This document shows, piece by piece, positions 1 to 8,882 of a stretch of 64,000 nucleotides of DNA (positions within the stretch are counted from its first letter, which is position 1; every line of letters begins with the position of its first letter). The stretch is from Nioella sp965215655. Its GTDB lineage: Bacteria; Pseudomonadota; Alphaproteobacteria; Rhodobacterales; Rhodobacteraceae. The position numbers were made by a program, and so were the translations under genes. Location: contig NZ_OZ244111.1 in the NCBI RefSeq assembly GCF_965215655.1, positions 124,001-188,000 of the forward strand, given 5' to 3'. The notes beneath the pieces are model-generated. The model did not search any database. It had not been told where the DNA came from and was given only the letters and a program-made list of their open reading frames with translations.

Positions 1-263
1 TGGATCGGCTGGAGGCGGGCTTTTCTGTCGCCGGGTTGGTGGTCAGCCGCAACAGCCCCTTCGCCGGGGCCTATATCGCGCAGAATTACGGGCGGCCATC
101 GCGCGGGCGACACGCCGTGCAGATCGAGATCGACCGGTCGCTCTACATGAACGAACAATTGATCCGCCCGAATGGCAATTTCCAGAGCGTCAAGAAACTG
201 GTGACCGGGGTGTTGCGGCTGATGATCCGGGGCGAGGATTCCTTGCCGATGGCGGCTGAATAG
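1..263 (+). CDS. N-formylglutamate amidohydrolase-like protein, C-terminal part
   Basis: The reading frame is already open at the window edge, so only the last 87 or so codons are present. The visible sequence runs through SPFAGAYIAQNYGRP and then HAVQIEIDRSLYM, which is the usual C-terminal half of the N-formylglutamate amidohydrolase family (hydrolysis of N-formylglutamate or related formyl/amide substrates, often in histidine breakdown). The conserved Glu-x-Asp-Arg segment and the final helix are intact, so the gene appears functional. No neighbour in the window links it to a histidine pathway, so the exact substrate is open. Confidence 0.75.
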   Translation, partial: DRLEAGFSVAGLVVSRNSPFAGAYIAQNYGRPSRGRHAVQIEIDRSLYMNEQLIRPNGNFQSVKKLVTGVLRLMIRGEDSLPMAAE

Positions 264-307
264 GGCGGACGCGGTTTCGAAGCCGCGTGCTGGCCCCGGA
301 GGCACCG

Positions 308-1561
308 TCAGCGCAGGGACCGCCCTTTCAGGATCGCGTCACCGCCGAACCTTTTCCGAATCTCGTCCGCCGCGCGCTCGGCCTTGATCCTGGCGGCCTC
401 CTGCGGATCCAGAAGGTTGCCGGACCGGTCGGCCATATCCTCGGGCAGCAGATCCGCCAGACCCACCCCGATCAGCCGGTAGGGCTTGGTATGGGGGGCG
501 TTGTCAAACAGCCCGCGCGCGGCACGGTAGATGCGGTCGGCGATCTGGGTGGGGTCGGTCAGGCTGCGCCGCCGTGTGATCAGCTGGAAGTCCGACCGCT
601 TCAGCTTCAGCACCACCACGCGCCCCGCCAACCGCTTGGCCTTCAGCCGGTCCGACACCTTCTCGGCCAGCCGCCACAGGTGCCCGTCCAGCAGGTCGGG
701 GTCCGAGATGTCTTCGAAGAAGGTCGTCTCGGACGATATGCTTTTCATCGGCGCATCGCGGCTGACGCGCCGCCTGTCCTGCCCACGCGCCAGATGCCAC
801 AGCCGGTCCCCCATGGACCCGAAACGCGCCACCAGATCCTCGCGGTCCCACCGGCGCAGATCGGCGAAGGTGCGAATGCCCACCTTGTCGAGAGAGGCCT
901 GACCGGCCTCGCCGATACCCCAGATCATGCGCACCGGTTTCTGTTCCAGAAAATCCATCGTCTCGGCCTGTCCGATCACCGAGAATCCGCGCGGCTTGTC
1001 GAGGTCGGAGGCGATCTTGGCGAGGAACTTGTTGTGGGACAGGCCGATCGACCCGGTAATCCCGATCTCGTCCTTCATCCGCTTCACTAGCCGCGCCAGC
1101 ATCACGGCGGGCGGGCGACCATGCAGCCGCGCGGTACCGGTCAGGTCCATGAACGCCTCATCCAGCGACAGCGGCTCGATGGAGGGGGTCATCTCCTCCA
1201 TCATCGCGCGGATCTGTTTCGACACGGCGGCATAGACTTCCATCCGGCCCCGGACGACCACCGCCTCGGGGCAGAGCTCCAGCGCCTTGAACATGGGCAT
1301 GGCCGAGCGCACCCCCTTGATTCGCGCAATATAGCAGGCGGTGGAGACCACGCCCCGCTTGCCGCCGCCAATGATCACGGGCTTGTCGCGCAGCTCGGGA
1401 TTGTCGCGTTTTTCGACCGAGGCATAGAAGGCGTCGCAATCCATATGCGCGATGGACAGGTCAAAAAGCTCCGGATGCGATACGATCCTTGGCCGCCGGC
1501 AGGCGGGGCATCGGGCGCCGGTGTCAAATGGGGTCAGGCAGTCGCGGCAGAGGGAAGGCAT
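308..1561 (-). CDS. dinB: DNA polymerase IV (Y-family)
   Basis: This 417-aa protein is a Y-family translesion polymerase. The catalytic core is clear: MDCDAFYASVE near residues 40-50 carries the first metal-binding Asp, and SLDEAF near residue 130 carries the second acidic pair. A helix-hairpin-helix thumb (WGIGEAGQASLDKVGI) and a C-terminal little-finger region follow. The protein begins with a short CxxC...CxxC segment (residues 5-21) that looks like a zinc ribbon, absent from the E. coli enzyme. It would extend mismatched or lesion-containing templates. I see no LexA-type operator upstream. The next gene upstream on the same strand is an IclR regulator 124 bp away, probably unrelated. Confidence 0.95.
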   Translation of the reverse strand: MPSLCRDCLTPFDTGARCPACRRPRIVSHPELFDLSIAHMDCDAFYASVEKRDNPELRDKPVIIGGGKRGVVSTACYIARIKGVRSAMPMFKALELCPEAVVVRGRMEVYAAVSKQIRAMMEEMTPSIEPLSLDEAFMDLTGTARLHGRPPAVMLARLVKRMKDEIGITGSIGLSHNKFLAKIASDLDKPRGFSVIGQAETMDFLEQKPVRMIWGIGEAGQASLDKVGIRTFADLRRWDREDLVARFGSMGDRLWHLARGQDRRRVSRDAPMKSISSETTFFEDISDPDLLDGHLWRLAEKVSDRLKAKRLAGRVVVLKLKRSDFQLITRRRSLTDPTQIADRIYRAARGLFDNAPHTKPYRLIGVGLADLLPEDMADRSGNLLDPQEAARIKAERAADEIRKRFGGDAILKGRSLR

Positions 1562-1684
1562 GTGTCCGGGCTGTTTGGGTGGGGCGGGTCATGTCCCATG
1601 GCCCCAATCTCTGTCAGAGCGCGCCACAAAGCAACCGGAGCCAATCGGGGCTGTCCCGGGCCGCGCCGTCCATGGTGGACATGT

Positions 1685-2431
1685 TCAGGCCTCTGGCGCT
1701 TTCCACCCCATGGCGCGGCTGATCATTCTGGCCGTTTTCAGGATGTCCTGCTCCACCAGGTCGGGCACGGCATCTGTCTGCTTCGTCGCGCTTATTGCCG
1801 CTACGATGCCGCCGGACATGTCGTAGATCGGTGCGGCGACGCTGCACAGCCCGGTTTCGAAGCTGCCATTGTGGATGACCGACGGGCTCTTGCAATCTTC
1901 CTGCCAGGCGGAAACAGCCTTTTCGATGGCCGCTTTCGGCTGACCATCGAGCAAGCGGCGGAGCTGCGGTTCGGTCTTCTGGGTCAACAGCACCCGTCCC
2001 ATGGCGGTCAGCGTTGCCGGCAGCCGGCTTCCGACATGGACGAGGGACGACAGCCCGTCGGAGGCCGCCAGCCGAATCAGGTAGAGCACATGTCGCCCGT
2101 CCAGAACACCCAGATGCCCGGACCAATCCTGCTCGTCCCGGAACGCTTCGAGCGGTTTTTGTGCGACTTCAAGCAATTCCCGGCTGGCAAGATACCCATA
2201 ACTGACCCGCAGAACTGCCGGACCAAGCCGGTAGGTTTTGCCGTCCCGAACCGGTAGCAGGAACCCCTCTTGCACAAGCGTGTGTACCGTGCGGAACACC
2301 GCCGATCTGGTAATCCCAAGCGATTTTGCCAGTTGCGACATCGTCTGTTCGGGGCGTTGCGGCGAGAAGGTCTGCAACAGGGTCAGCCCACGCACGAGCG
2401 CGGGCACGGAATACGGGTCTTCGTCGCTCAT
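1685..2431 (-). CDS. IclR-family transcriptional regulator
   Basis: The 248-aa product has an N-terminal winged helix (about residues 10-75, with SQLAKSLGITRSAVFRTVHTL as the recognition region; the full motif lies around residues 31-51) and the C-terminal IclR effector-binding domain (WSGHLGVLDGRHVLYL, GSRLPATLTAMGRVLL). I chose ATG 2431 over the upstream GTG 2452 because GGAG sits just upstream of it, and because the GTG would fall inside a near-palindrome (2446-2461) that is a good autoregulatory operator. It is divergent from the bicupin/Rieske operon that begins at 2528, so it most likely controls that operon in response to an aromatic substrate or intermediate. Confidence 0.9.
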   Translation of the reverse strand: MSDEDPYSVPALVRGLTLLQTFSPQRPEQTMSQLAKSLGITRSAVFRTVHTLVQEGFLLPVRDGKTYRLGPAVLRVSYGYLASRELLEVAQKPLEAFRDEQDWSGHLGVLDGRHVLYLIRLAASDGLSSLVHVGSRLPATLTAMGRVLLTQKTEPQLRRLLDGQPKAAIEKAVSAWQEDCKSPSVIHNGSFETGLCSVAAPIYDMSGGIVAAISATKQTDAVPDLVEQDILKTARMISRAMGWKAPEA

Positions 2432-2445
2432 GACCTCTCCAAAAC

Positions 2446-2461
2446 GTTTCACCGGTAAAAC
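2446..2461. promoter_or_regulatory. Near-palindromic operator candidate between IclR gene and bicupin operon
   Basis: The 16 bases GTTTCACCGGTAAAAC are symmetric at 14 of 16 positions. They lie in the only intergenic space between the divergent IclR gene and the bicupin/Rieske operon, which is where IclR proteins usually bind. It differs from the GTTC/GAAC operator found at the other two operons, so it is probably read by the IclR protein encoded at 1685-2431. Confidence 0.45.
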
Positions 2462-2527
2462 ACAATCTTTCCAACGAAACCCCCAAGCCTAGTCTGTGGT
2501 CAAGCAAATTCAAAAGGGAGCATCGTC

Positions 2528-3484
2528 ATGAACATCGCCGCAACCCCTCAGGCCAGCCTTGCAGATCGGATGAAGGCCCATACCGGGCGCTTTGTCGACA
2601 AGGCCTTTGACTGGAACGCCTTTCCCTCCAATGCCGGGTTCGATGAACTGGCGCGGGCGCAGATGCGCTATATCGGTGCCGGTGGCTCGCCCAAGGTGGG
2701 CGATCCCTCGACCCTGAAAGCGGACAATTTCACGCTCAGCCTGATCTACAAGGAACCCGGCCGCTATGCCGCCTGCCACAGCCACGAGATCGAGGAAAGC
2801 TTCCTGATCCTTTCGGGTGCGCTGATTGTCGGCTGGGAAAAGCATGGCGAGGTGGTGGAGGTCAATCTTGGCCCCAAGGACATGATCCTCAACGCCCGCG
2901 AAATCGGCCACGGCTTTCGGGTCGACGGGGTCGAGCCGGTGATCATGTCGATCTCGGTCGATGTGGGCAAACCCTTGCCGCCCGTCTACCACTATCACCC
3001 CAAGGAGCACCCCGCCGAACTGGCCCGCACTTTCGGCGCGGAACCAGGCAAGACCATGGCCTACGACCCAAACGGTAGCCACGAGATCCAGAAGCTGATG
3101 TCGGAATATGTGGTGCGCTACACCGAGTTGCCGACGATCTGGGAAGAGGCGGGCTTTACCCGCAAGGTCTATGTCGGCGACGCACCCGGCGCGGTACAAC
3201 ATGACAGCACCCGCAAGGAAATGTGGGGCCTGCCCATGGGCGCGAAACTGGCCCCCTTCACCCGCACGGTCGAGGATGCCTATCTGTGTATCGAGGGCAG
3301 CGTCGAGGTTGTCTGGGTCGAGGAGGACGGCACGGAAGCCAGCGTCGAGCTTGGCCCCCGTGACCTGATCAAGACGCCCGCCGGGCAGGCCCATTACCTG
3401 CGCAATCCGGGCGTCGGCCCGGCGACGGTCTGGACCGTTATCGGAACCTCCGGCGACGATGGCGCCGTTTACCGCAAGGGGTGA
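2528..3484 (+). CDS. Bicupin protein, possible ring-cleavage or accessory dioxygenase
   Basis: The 318-aa protein contains two cupin barrels. The first keeps a plausible metal site: CHSHEIEESFLIL near residue 85 and the later His in EIGHGF. The second (TVEDAYLCIEGSVEVVW, then GQAHYLRN) has lost the HxH pair and probably does not bind metal. The arrangement resembles gentisate- or salicylate-type bicupin dioxygenases, but the overall sequence is not one I can assign to a named enzyme. A strong AAAAGGGAG ribosome site precedes ATG 2528. It is the first gene of an operon with an HTH-like small protein, a Rieske oxygenase and an SDR, so a role in aromatic oxidation is inferred. Confidence 0.75.
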   Translation: MNIAATPQASLADRMKAHTGRFVDKAFDWNAFPSNAGFDELARAQMRYIGAGGSPKVGDPSTLKADNFTLSLIYKEPGRYAACHSHEIEESFLILSGALIVGWEKHGEVVEVNLGPKDMILNAREIGHGFRVDGVEPVIMSISVDVGKPLPPVYHYHPKEHPAELARTFGAEPGKTMAYDPNGSHEIQKLMSEYVVRYTELPTIWEEAGFTRKVYVGDAPGAVQHDSTRKEMWGLPMGAKLAPFTRTVEDAYLCIEGSVEVVWVEEDGTEASVELGPRDLIKTPAGQAHYLRNPGVGPATVWTVIGTSGDDGAVYRKG

Positions 3485-3489
3485 GGATC

Positions 3490-3816
3490 ATGAGCACGCA
3501 AGGCAACGCTGAACGCCCCGACGCCTTCAAGGCGATGATGGCCGCCGCGCGCGCCGCGGGCCGCCCGGAACTGGCCAACCAGGGCCGGGGCCGTCCGCTC
3601 AGCCAGGCCGAGGATGATCTGGCCGAGGCGCTGATGGCGATCTATGGCGAAGGCATCACCGGGCAAGCCGCGCTGGCCGAGGCGCTGACCGTCCGCGCCG
3701 TCATCCGGCCTTCCAGCGGCAAACCCGACTGGACGCCAGACACACTTGCGGCCGAGTTGCAGGCAATCAACGCCGATCTGGACGCGGCCTATCTCGAAAA
3801 CGGTTTCGGAGCCTGA
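3490..3816 (+). CDS. Small recombinase-like helix-turn-helix domain protein
   Basis: The 108-aa product resembles the small recombinase-like HTH proteins that are annotated beside Rieske oxygenases. It has a Gly/Arg-rich turn (NQGRGRPLSQAEDDLAEAL) and a central helical stretch (GQAALAEALTVRAVI), but no catalytic motif. A GTG at 3481 overlaps the stop codon of the bicupin gene and could be an alternative start; ATG 3490 is preferred. Whether it binds DNA or instead helps assemble the oxygenase is unknown. Its place between the bicupin and the Rieske gene, 12 bp before the latter, argues for translation together with them. Confidence 0.65.
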   Translation: MSTQGNAERPDAFKAMMAAARAAGRPELANQGRGRPLSQAEDDLAEALMAIYGEGITGQAALAEALTVRAVIRPSSGKPDWTPDTLAAELQAINADLDAAYLENGFGA

Positions 3817-3828
3817 ACGGAGGACATC

Positions 3829-4881
3829 ATGGCAGTATCAGCAGAGATGAGGGCCCGGATCGAGGCCCGCGTGAACGAAGGCGTCCGCGATCAATGGTAT
3901 CCGGTCGCCAAATCGGTGGAGATCCGTGGGGACCGCCCCTTCGGCGTCGTGGCGCTTGGGCAAAAACTGGTTATGTGGCGCCGGTCGGACGGGCAGGTTC
4001 AGTGCATCGAGGATTTCTGCCCCCACAGGGGGGCGCCGCTCAGCTATGGCGAGATCCACGGGGAACATATCGGCTGCCGGTATCACGGCGTCGTGGTCGA
4101 TGGAACCGGCACCGTGCAGCAGGTGCCCGCCATGCCCGATTGCCCGATGGAGGGGCGCAAGGCCCTGCGCTCGTACCACGTGGCTGAACATAGCGACGCG
4201 GTTTTCGTGTTCATGTCTTCCGACGAGGCGACAGAACCGCCCGAATTGCCGCTGTCCCCTGAGCTGACCGACCCGGATTGGGCAGGGTTTCTATGTACGG
4301 CGATCTGGGACGTGAACTATCGCTACGCGCTCGACAACCTCGCCGATCCGATGCACGGCTGCTATCTGCATGCGGAAAGTTTCACCCTGGCCTTCGGGTC
4401 CAAGCAGGACCTGCTGGAACTGGACAACCGCGAGGGCGGCTTCCGCGTGGCGCGTGTGGGTCAGACCGGCGAGAATTTCGATTGGGTCGAATTCGAAACC
4501 CCTGAAGGCGGCATGTATTGTCACCTCGACATTCCCTATCCCGCCTCGGCGGGACCGGGCGGCAACATGCGGATCGTTGGTTACGTCCTGCCCATGGGGC
4601 CGCAGCGCTGCAAGGTGTTCTTCTGGCGGATGCGCAAGGTGCAGGGGTTCGAGCGTGACAGCTGGCGTTTCCTGTTCCGCGCGCGGTTGGAGGAACGGCA
4701 TTGGAACGTTCTGGAACAGGACCGGGTGATGCTGGAAGGCATGCCCGACGACGCCCGACGGCGCGAGATGCTGTATCAGCATGACATCGGCCTTGCGCAT
4801 CTGCGCCGCGCCCTGAACCGCCTGGCCCGCGCTCAGATCGAGGCTGAGGATGCCGCCGCCGACGGCGTGGCCGCGCAATGA
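3829..4881 (+). CDS. Rieske non-heme iron oxygenase, alpha subunit
   Basis: The 350-aa protein is a ring-hydroxylating or O-demethylating oxygenase of the vanillate-demethylase type. The Rieske [2Fe-2S] ligands are C64-x-H66 and C83-xx-H86. The mononuclear iron site is N170-xx-D173-xx-H176-xxxx-H181. Members of this family use O2 and reducing power from a separate ferredoxin/flavin reductase. No reductase gene is visible anywhere in the window, so it must borrow one. GGAGG lies seven bases before ATG 3829. The stop overlaps the start of the following SDR by four bases, showing tight coupling. Confidence 0.93.
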   Translation: MAVSAEMRARIEARVNEGVRDQWYPVAKSVEIRGDRPFGVVALGQKLVMWRRSDGQVQCIEDFCPHRGAPLSYGEIHGEHIGCRYHGVVVDGTGTVQQVPAMPDCPMEGRKALRSYHVAEHSDAVFVFMSSDEATEPPELPLSPELTDPDWAGFLCTAIWDVNYRYALDNLADPMHGCYLHAESFTLAFGSKQDLLELDNREGGFRVARVGQTGENFDWVEFETPEGGMYCHLDIPYPASAGPGGNMRIVGYVLPMGPQRCKVFFWRMRKVQGFERDSWRFLFRARLEERHWNVLEQDRVMLEGMPDDARRREMLYQHDIGLAHLRRALNRLARAQIEAEDAAADGVAAQ

Positions 4882-5606
4882 GTCTGGCGGGACGGCGCAT
4901 TCTGGTAACCGGCGCGGCACGCGGGCTTGGCGCGGTAATCGCGCGCTATCTGGCAGAGGCGGGCGCGACGTTGATCCTTGCCGATATCCTGGAGGAGGAA
5001 GGCCGCGCCGTGGCGGATGAGCTCTCAGCCAGCTTCCACCCCCTCGACCTGCGCGATCCGTCCAGCGTCGCGGCTCTTGGCACGGCGCTGGACGGGCCGC
5101 TGCACGGGTTGTTCAACAACGGGGCGATTGCCACCGGCATCGGGGGCATCGGCTTCGAGGATGTCGATATCGAGACATGGGACCGGGTGATGGAGGTCAA
5201 TGTACGCGGCACATGGCTGATGACCCGCGCCGCAGCCTCCGCCCTGCGCGCCTCGGGGTCCGGGCGGATCGTCAATGTGGCCTCTGATACCGCGCTGTGG
5301 GGCGCACCCAACCTGATGACCTACGTGGCCTCGAAGGGCGCGGTGATCTCGATGACGCGGGCACTGGCGCGGGAACTGGGGACAGACGGGATCGGCGTGA
5401 CCGCCATTGCGCCAGGCATCCTGACCACTGAAAGCACCGAATACGTGCCCAAGGCACGCCATGATCAATATGGCGCGGGCCGCGCCGTGCCCGGACCGCA
5501 GCCGCCCGAGGATGTCGCGGGAATCGTGGCCTTTCTACTCAGCGAAGCGGCCTTGACGCTGACCGGGCAGGTGCTGCCGGTCAACCGGGGCTTCGTGTTC
5601 ACATGA
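4878..5606 (+). CDS. SDR-family oxidoreductase
   Basis: The 242-aa enzyme is a classical short-chain dehydrogenase/reductase. It has the nucleotide-binding TGAARGLG (residues 11-18), the structural NNGAI in place of NNAG, and the catalytic S136, Y149 and K153. It probably oxidises a cis-dihydrodiol or alcohol made by the Rieske enzyme encoded just before it, with which it overlaps by four bases. The acid residue after beta-strand 2 (ADI) suggests NAD preference. The substrate is not evident from sequence alone. Confidence 0.88.
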   Translation: MSLAGRRILVTGAARGLGAVIARYLAEAGATLILADILEEEGRAVADELSASFHPLDLRDPSSVAALGTALDGPLHGLFNNGAIATGIGGIGFEDVDIETWDRVMEVNVRGTWLMTRAAASALRASGSGRIVNVASDTALWGAPNLMTYVASKGAVISMTRALARELGTDGIGVTAIAPGILTTESTEYVPKARHDQYGAGRAVPGPQPPEDVAGIVAFLLSEAALTLTGQVLPVNRGFVFT

Positions 5607-6127
5607 CCGGGGCGGACCTTCTGACCGAGCTTAAGAAACCGTGGCGGCATGGCGAACATGTCGATGCCCGCAGACTCGTTCTGGACACGCCTTTGGTGCT
5701 TGATGGTCTTGACCTGCGGGGCTTCGACTTGTCGGGTGCTGTGCTGAACGGCGGTCTCAGCGCGCGGGGCGCACGGTTTCATGGCCTGTCATGGCTGCGG
5801 CAAGCGACGGTGCGGGGACAATGCGATTTCAGCGGCGCGAGTTTTCGCACCGACCTGCGTGCCGACGGGCTGACCGCAAGCGATGTGATCCTTGACGCAA
5901 CCGTGGTGCAGGGTGTGCTGTCCCTTGCCGGTGCCCGACTTGGCACCCTGTCGATGCGGGACTCGCTGATGATGGCCAATGTGACGCTTGAGGGCGCCGA
6001 CATCGGAGGGCGGGTCGATATGCAGGGAACCGAGATACTCGGGGGATTCTGGACCGCCGGGGCAGGGATTGGCACCCTGAACCACCATGAGGCGGAGATA
6101 TCGGGGCGGCTGCGCTTGCCGGGCTAG
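5603..6127 (+). CDS. Pentapeptide-repeat-like protein
   Basis: The 174-aa protein is almost entirely built of short beta-helix-type repeats with A/L at every fifth position (LRGFDLSGAVLNG, SGASFRTDL, LEGADIGGRVDMQG). This is typical of pentapeptide-repeat proteins, which form a right-handed quadrilateral helix. It has no signal peptide, no membrane helix and no enzymatic motif. It overlaps the preceding SDR by four bases (ATGA), so it is expressed with the oxygenase operon. It could be a scaffold or may act on an unknown partner. Its stop lies six bases from the stop of the convergent flavin monooxygenase gene. Confidence 0.7.
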   Translation: MTGADLLTELKKPWRHGEHVDARRLVLDTPLVLDGLDLRGFDLSGAVLNGGLSARGARFHGLSWLRQATVRGQCDFSGASFRTDLRADGLTASDVILDATVVQGVLSLAGARLGTLSMRDSLMMANVTLEGADIGGRVDMQGTEILGGFWTAGAGIGTLNHHEAEISGRLRLPG

Positions 6128-6133
6128 GCGGTC

Positions 6134-7315
6134 TCAGCTTTCGAAGCGGCCAGCCTCGGTCAAATCCTCAAGCTTGCGATAGAACCCGTCCACCTTTCCC
6201 TGCGCCGTCGCCCGCATCTCCGCATGGCGTTCGGCGGTACCGCCTGCGGTTTCTTGCGCGCCCGCCTCTCCCACGGCGCGAGAGACATCCTGCACGAAGG
6301 CGCAGACCGGAAACCGCGCCTGTCCGAACGCCGTCAGCGCCGTTTCAAGCGTGTCATGGGCAGAGAGTGCATCGGCCAGAACCACGGCATCCTGCATGGC
6401 CATCGCGCCCCCTTGCCCCATGAAGGGGGTCGAGGCGTGTGCCGCATCGCCGATCAGCTGAACCCGCCCCTTGTGCCATGGCAAGGGCAGGACGATTTCC
6501 TCGACCTTGGTGAAGAGCAGCTCGGACTTTGCGTCCAATTCCGCGAGGAAGGGCGCTGCAGGGTCGCAGAACTCGGCGAAGCGCTCGGCCATCAGCCGGG
6601 GCCAATCGGCCGGCGCGTAGTGGCTGTCTTCCGGTTCGGCCACGGTTCCGAACGTATAAAGCAGATCATCGCTGATCGGCATGATGCCGAAGCGCTTGGC
6701 GGGGCCCATCATCATGATCTTGTCGGTCAGCTCCGCCGGTCTGCGATGCACGGACCGCCAGACCCCGACCCCGGTATATCGCGGGGCAATCTCGATACTC
6801 ACCATCGCCCGTACCGACGAGCGCAGCCCGTCGGCACCAATCACCAGATCGAAGCGTTCCGCGCTGTCATCCGACAGCGTGGCCGTGATGCCCTCGGCCC
6901 CCTCTTTCAGCGCCTTCACCGTGGTGCCCAGGTGTATCGGCACGCCCAGGCCGTTCACCCGTGCCGCCATGACACGGTGCATCTCGGCCCGCTTGATCCC
7001 GAGGATCGCGGGGATCTCGCCCCCATCCGCAGCAGGGTAGAACGTGTCCACGATCGGCTGGCCGAGATGGTCGAAATAGGCGTTGCGCCCCTCGGGCACA
7101 GCGAAACCCGCCGCCAGGATATCCTCAAGCAGGCCAAGCCTGCGCAGGCTGACAAGGCCGTTGGCATAGACGAAGATGCCCGAGCTCTGAAACCGCCAGG
7201 CATCCTGTTTTTCGACGATTCGGACCCGGTGACCTGCTTGCGTCAACGCGATGGCCGCGCAGCACCCGGCGATGCCTCCGCCGACGATCAGGATATTGAG
7301 GGGAGTGTTCTGCAT
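6134..7315 (-). CDS. FAD-dependent aromatic monooxygenase (class A)
   Basis: The 393-aa protein is a single-component flavin hydroxylase of the salicylate / 3-hydroxybenzoate 6-hydroxylase type. It has the GGGIAGCCAA dinucleotide fold near residue 12, the ADG motif (VIGADGLRSSVR) that binds both FAD and NAD(P)H, and the GD motif (LIGDAAHASTPFMGQG). Such enzymes insert one oxygen atom ortho or para to a phenolic group at NAD(P)H cost. It is the last gene of the minus-strand operon that begins at 12890 and starts four bases after the sulfatase stop, so it may hydroxylate the phenol released by desulfation. Confidence 0.9.
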   Translation of the reverse strand: MQNTPLNILIVGGGIAGCCAAIALTQAGHRVRIVEKQDAWRFQSSGIFVYANGLVSLRRLGLLEDILAAGFAVPEGRNAYFDHLGQPIVDTFYPAADGGEIPAILGIKRAEMHRVMAARVNGLGVPIHLGTTVKALKEGAEGITATLSDDSAERFDLVIGADGLRSSVRAMVSIEIAPRYTGVGVWRSVHRRPAELTDKIMMMGPAKRFGIMPISDDLLYTFGTVAEPEDSHYAPADWPRLMAERFAEFCDPAAPFLAELDAKSELLFTKVEEIVLPLPWHKGRVQLIGDAAHASTPFMGQGGAMAMQDAVVLADALSAHDTLETALTAFGQARFPVCAFVQDVSRAVGEAGAQETAGGTAERHAEMRATAQGKVDGFYRKLEDLTEAGRFES

Positions 7316-7319
7316 GGGT

Positions 7320-8882
7320 CTAGGCCTGATGTGTGGGTAGGAGGGACGTGTCGCGGAGCGCGATCATGCGCAGGGCAAGCTGCTGCATCATGGCAGCCTT
7401 CCGGTTGGCAAAGGTTGGATCGGCCCAGAGGTTCGACAACTCGTGCGGATCCGCGTCCAGATCAAACAATTCGCCCAGTTCCGAGCCTTCGAAAACGGTC
7501 ATCCGCCAGCCGTCATGAACCAGCGTCCGGCTTGCGGTGCGCCCGTCGTCACTGGCAAAGGCAAGGCCGGAATCCTCGATCAGCACAGGCAGGTTTTCCG
7601 CATCTTCTGCCAGCAGGTCACGCCCCTGCATGCCAACGGGAGATTTCAGTCCGGCGCTTTGCAGCAAGGTCGGCGCGAAGTCGATGGCACTGCCCTGCAC
7701 CGTCGATACACCCGCCTCGCGTCGTGGATCGGCCCAGATCAGCGGCACGCGGATCAGCCCGTGACTGTGCAGCCCATGTTTGAGCACCGTACCATGGTCC
7801 CCCATGTAGTCGCCGTGATCGGACATGAAGATGACAATGGTATTCGCCGCCTTGCCGCTTTGCGCCAGCGTATCCAGGATCCGGCCGACCCAGTCGTCGA
7901 TCATGGTAATCGCACCATAGTTGAGCGCGATCATTCGGCGTGTGGTCTCGGCGTCGCAGTGGAACGGCCAATAGGCATCGGGCTTTTCGGCCCCGATTTC
8001 GTAGACCCGCTGGATATGGTCCGGCAGGTCGGTGCGGGCGGCGGTTCGATGGCCGAAGCTTTCGGGCAGGGGGATATCGGCCGGGTCATACATGTCGAAA
8101 TAGCGGCCCGGTGGCGTGAACGGGTGATGCGGGTCGGGGAAGGATGCCACCAGAAGGAAGGGATCATCGCCTTGATCCTGCAGGAAGGTGCAGGTCTCCT
8201 CGCCCACAAAGGCCGTGGGATACAGCGCCTCGGGTACTGCCGTGCGCCACAGCTGCGGCGTGTCATTGGCGTCCGTGCCAAGCGCCGCCTTGCGTCCGCG
8301 CGGATCGGGCGCGCCGTTCAGACGGTCGCGCAGCCAGCCGGTGTAATGCCCCTCCACCTGGTCGCCATGGCCGATGCACAGCCGCAGATGGTCGAAGCCG
8401 TAATAGGGGGCTGGCACCTCTCGGTCCGGGTTGTCGATCCAGCCTGTGCGAGTCTCGTGCTCGTAGTCGGCCCCGCGACGTTGGCTTCTGCGTGCCAGAT
8501 CGAAGGGGGCGTGTGGTGCAGCACCATTTCCCGCAGCCGCGGGCATGCGCGCGGGCACTGGGGATACGTTCTGGAAATGCGCTTTGCCAACCAGCCCCGT
8601 TTGATAGCCTGCCGCGCGCAGCACGTCTGCGTAGGTCGTGCAGTCCAGTCCGAGGGGAATGCCGTTCTGACGGCAGCCGTTGACAGAGGTCAGTTGCCCC
8701 GTCGCAAGTGCGGCGCGGTTTGGCTGGCAGATCGGGTTGGCGACATAGAACCGGTCGAACCGAGTCCCCCGCGCGGCCAGCGCGTCGATATTGGGTGTCC
8801 GCACGATGCTGTTGCCGTAGCAGCCGAGGTGATCGGCACGCTGTTGATCGGTCATGATCACAAGGACGTTCGGGCGGCTCAT
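7320..8882 (-). CDS. Sulfatase, cytoplasmic type
   Basis: The 520-aa protein belongs to the arylsulfatase / choline-sulfatase family. The sulfatase signature is present as C52-Q-P-N-R56, so Cys52 would be converted to formylglycine. D12 and Q13 are early metal ligands, and SDHGDYMGDHG supplies the later metal site. There is no signal peptide, so the enzyme should act in the cytoplasm on a sulfate ester brought in by the adjacent TRAP transporter. The gene overlaps dctM by four bases. No formylglycine-generating enzyme is encoded in the window, so maturation must depend on a gene elsewhere. The natural substrate cannot be told from sequence. Confidence 0.9.
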   Translation of the reverse strand: MSRPNVLVIMTDQQRADHLGCYGNSIVRTPNIDALAARGTRFDRFYVANPICQPNRAALATGQLTSVNGCRQNGIPLGLDCTTYADVLRAAGYQTGLVGKAHFQNVSPVPARMPAAAGNGAAPHAPFDLARRSQRRGADYEHETRTGWIDNPDREVPAPYYGFDHLRLCIGHGDQVEGHYTGWLRDRLNGAPDPRGRKAALGTDANDTPQLWRTAVPEALYPTAFVGEETCTFLQDQGDDPFLLVASFPDPHHPFTPPGRYFDMYDPADIPLPESFGHRTAARTDLPDHIQRVYEIGAEKPDAYWPFHCDAETTRRMIALNYGAITMIDDWVGRILDTLAQSGKAANTIVIFMSDHGDYMGDHGTVLKHGLHSHGLIRVPLIWADPRREAGVSTVQGSAIDFAPTLLQSAGLKSPVGMQGRDLLAEDAENLPVLIEDSGLAFASDDGRTASRTLVHDGWRMTVFEGSELGELFDLDADPHELSNLWADPTFANRKAAMMQQLALRMIALRDTSLLPTHQA

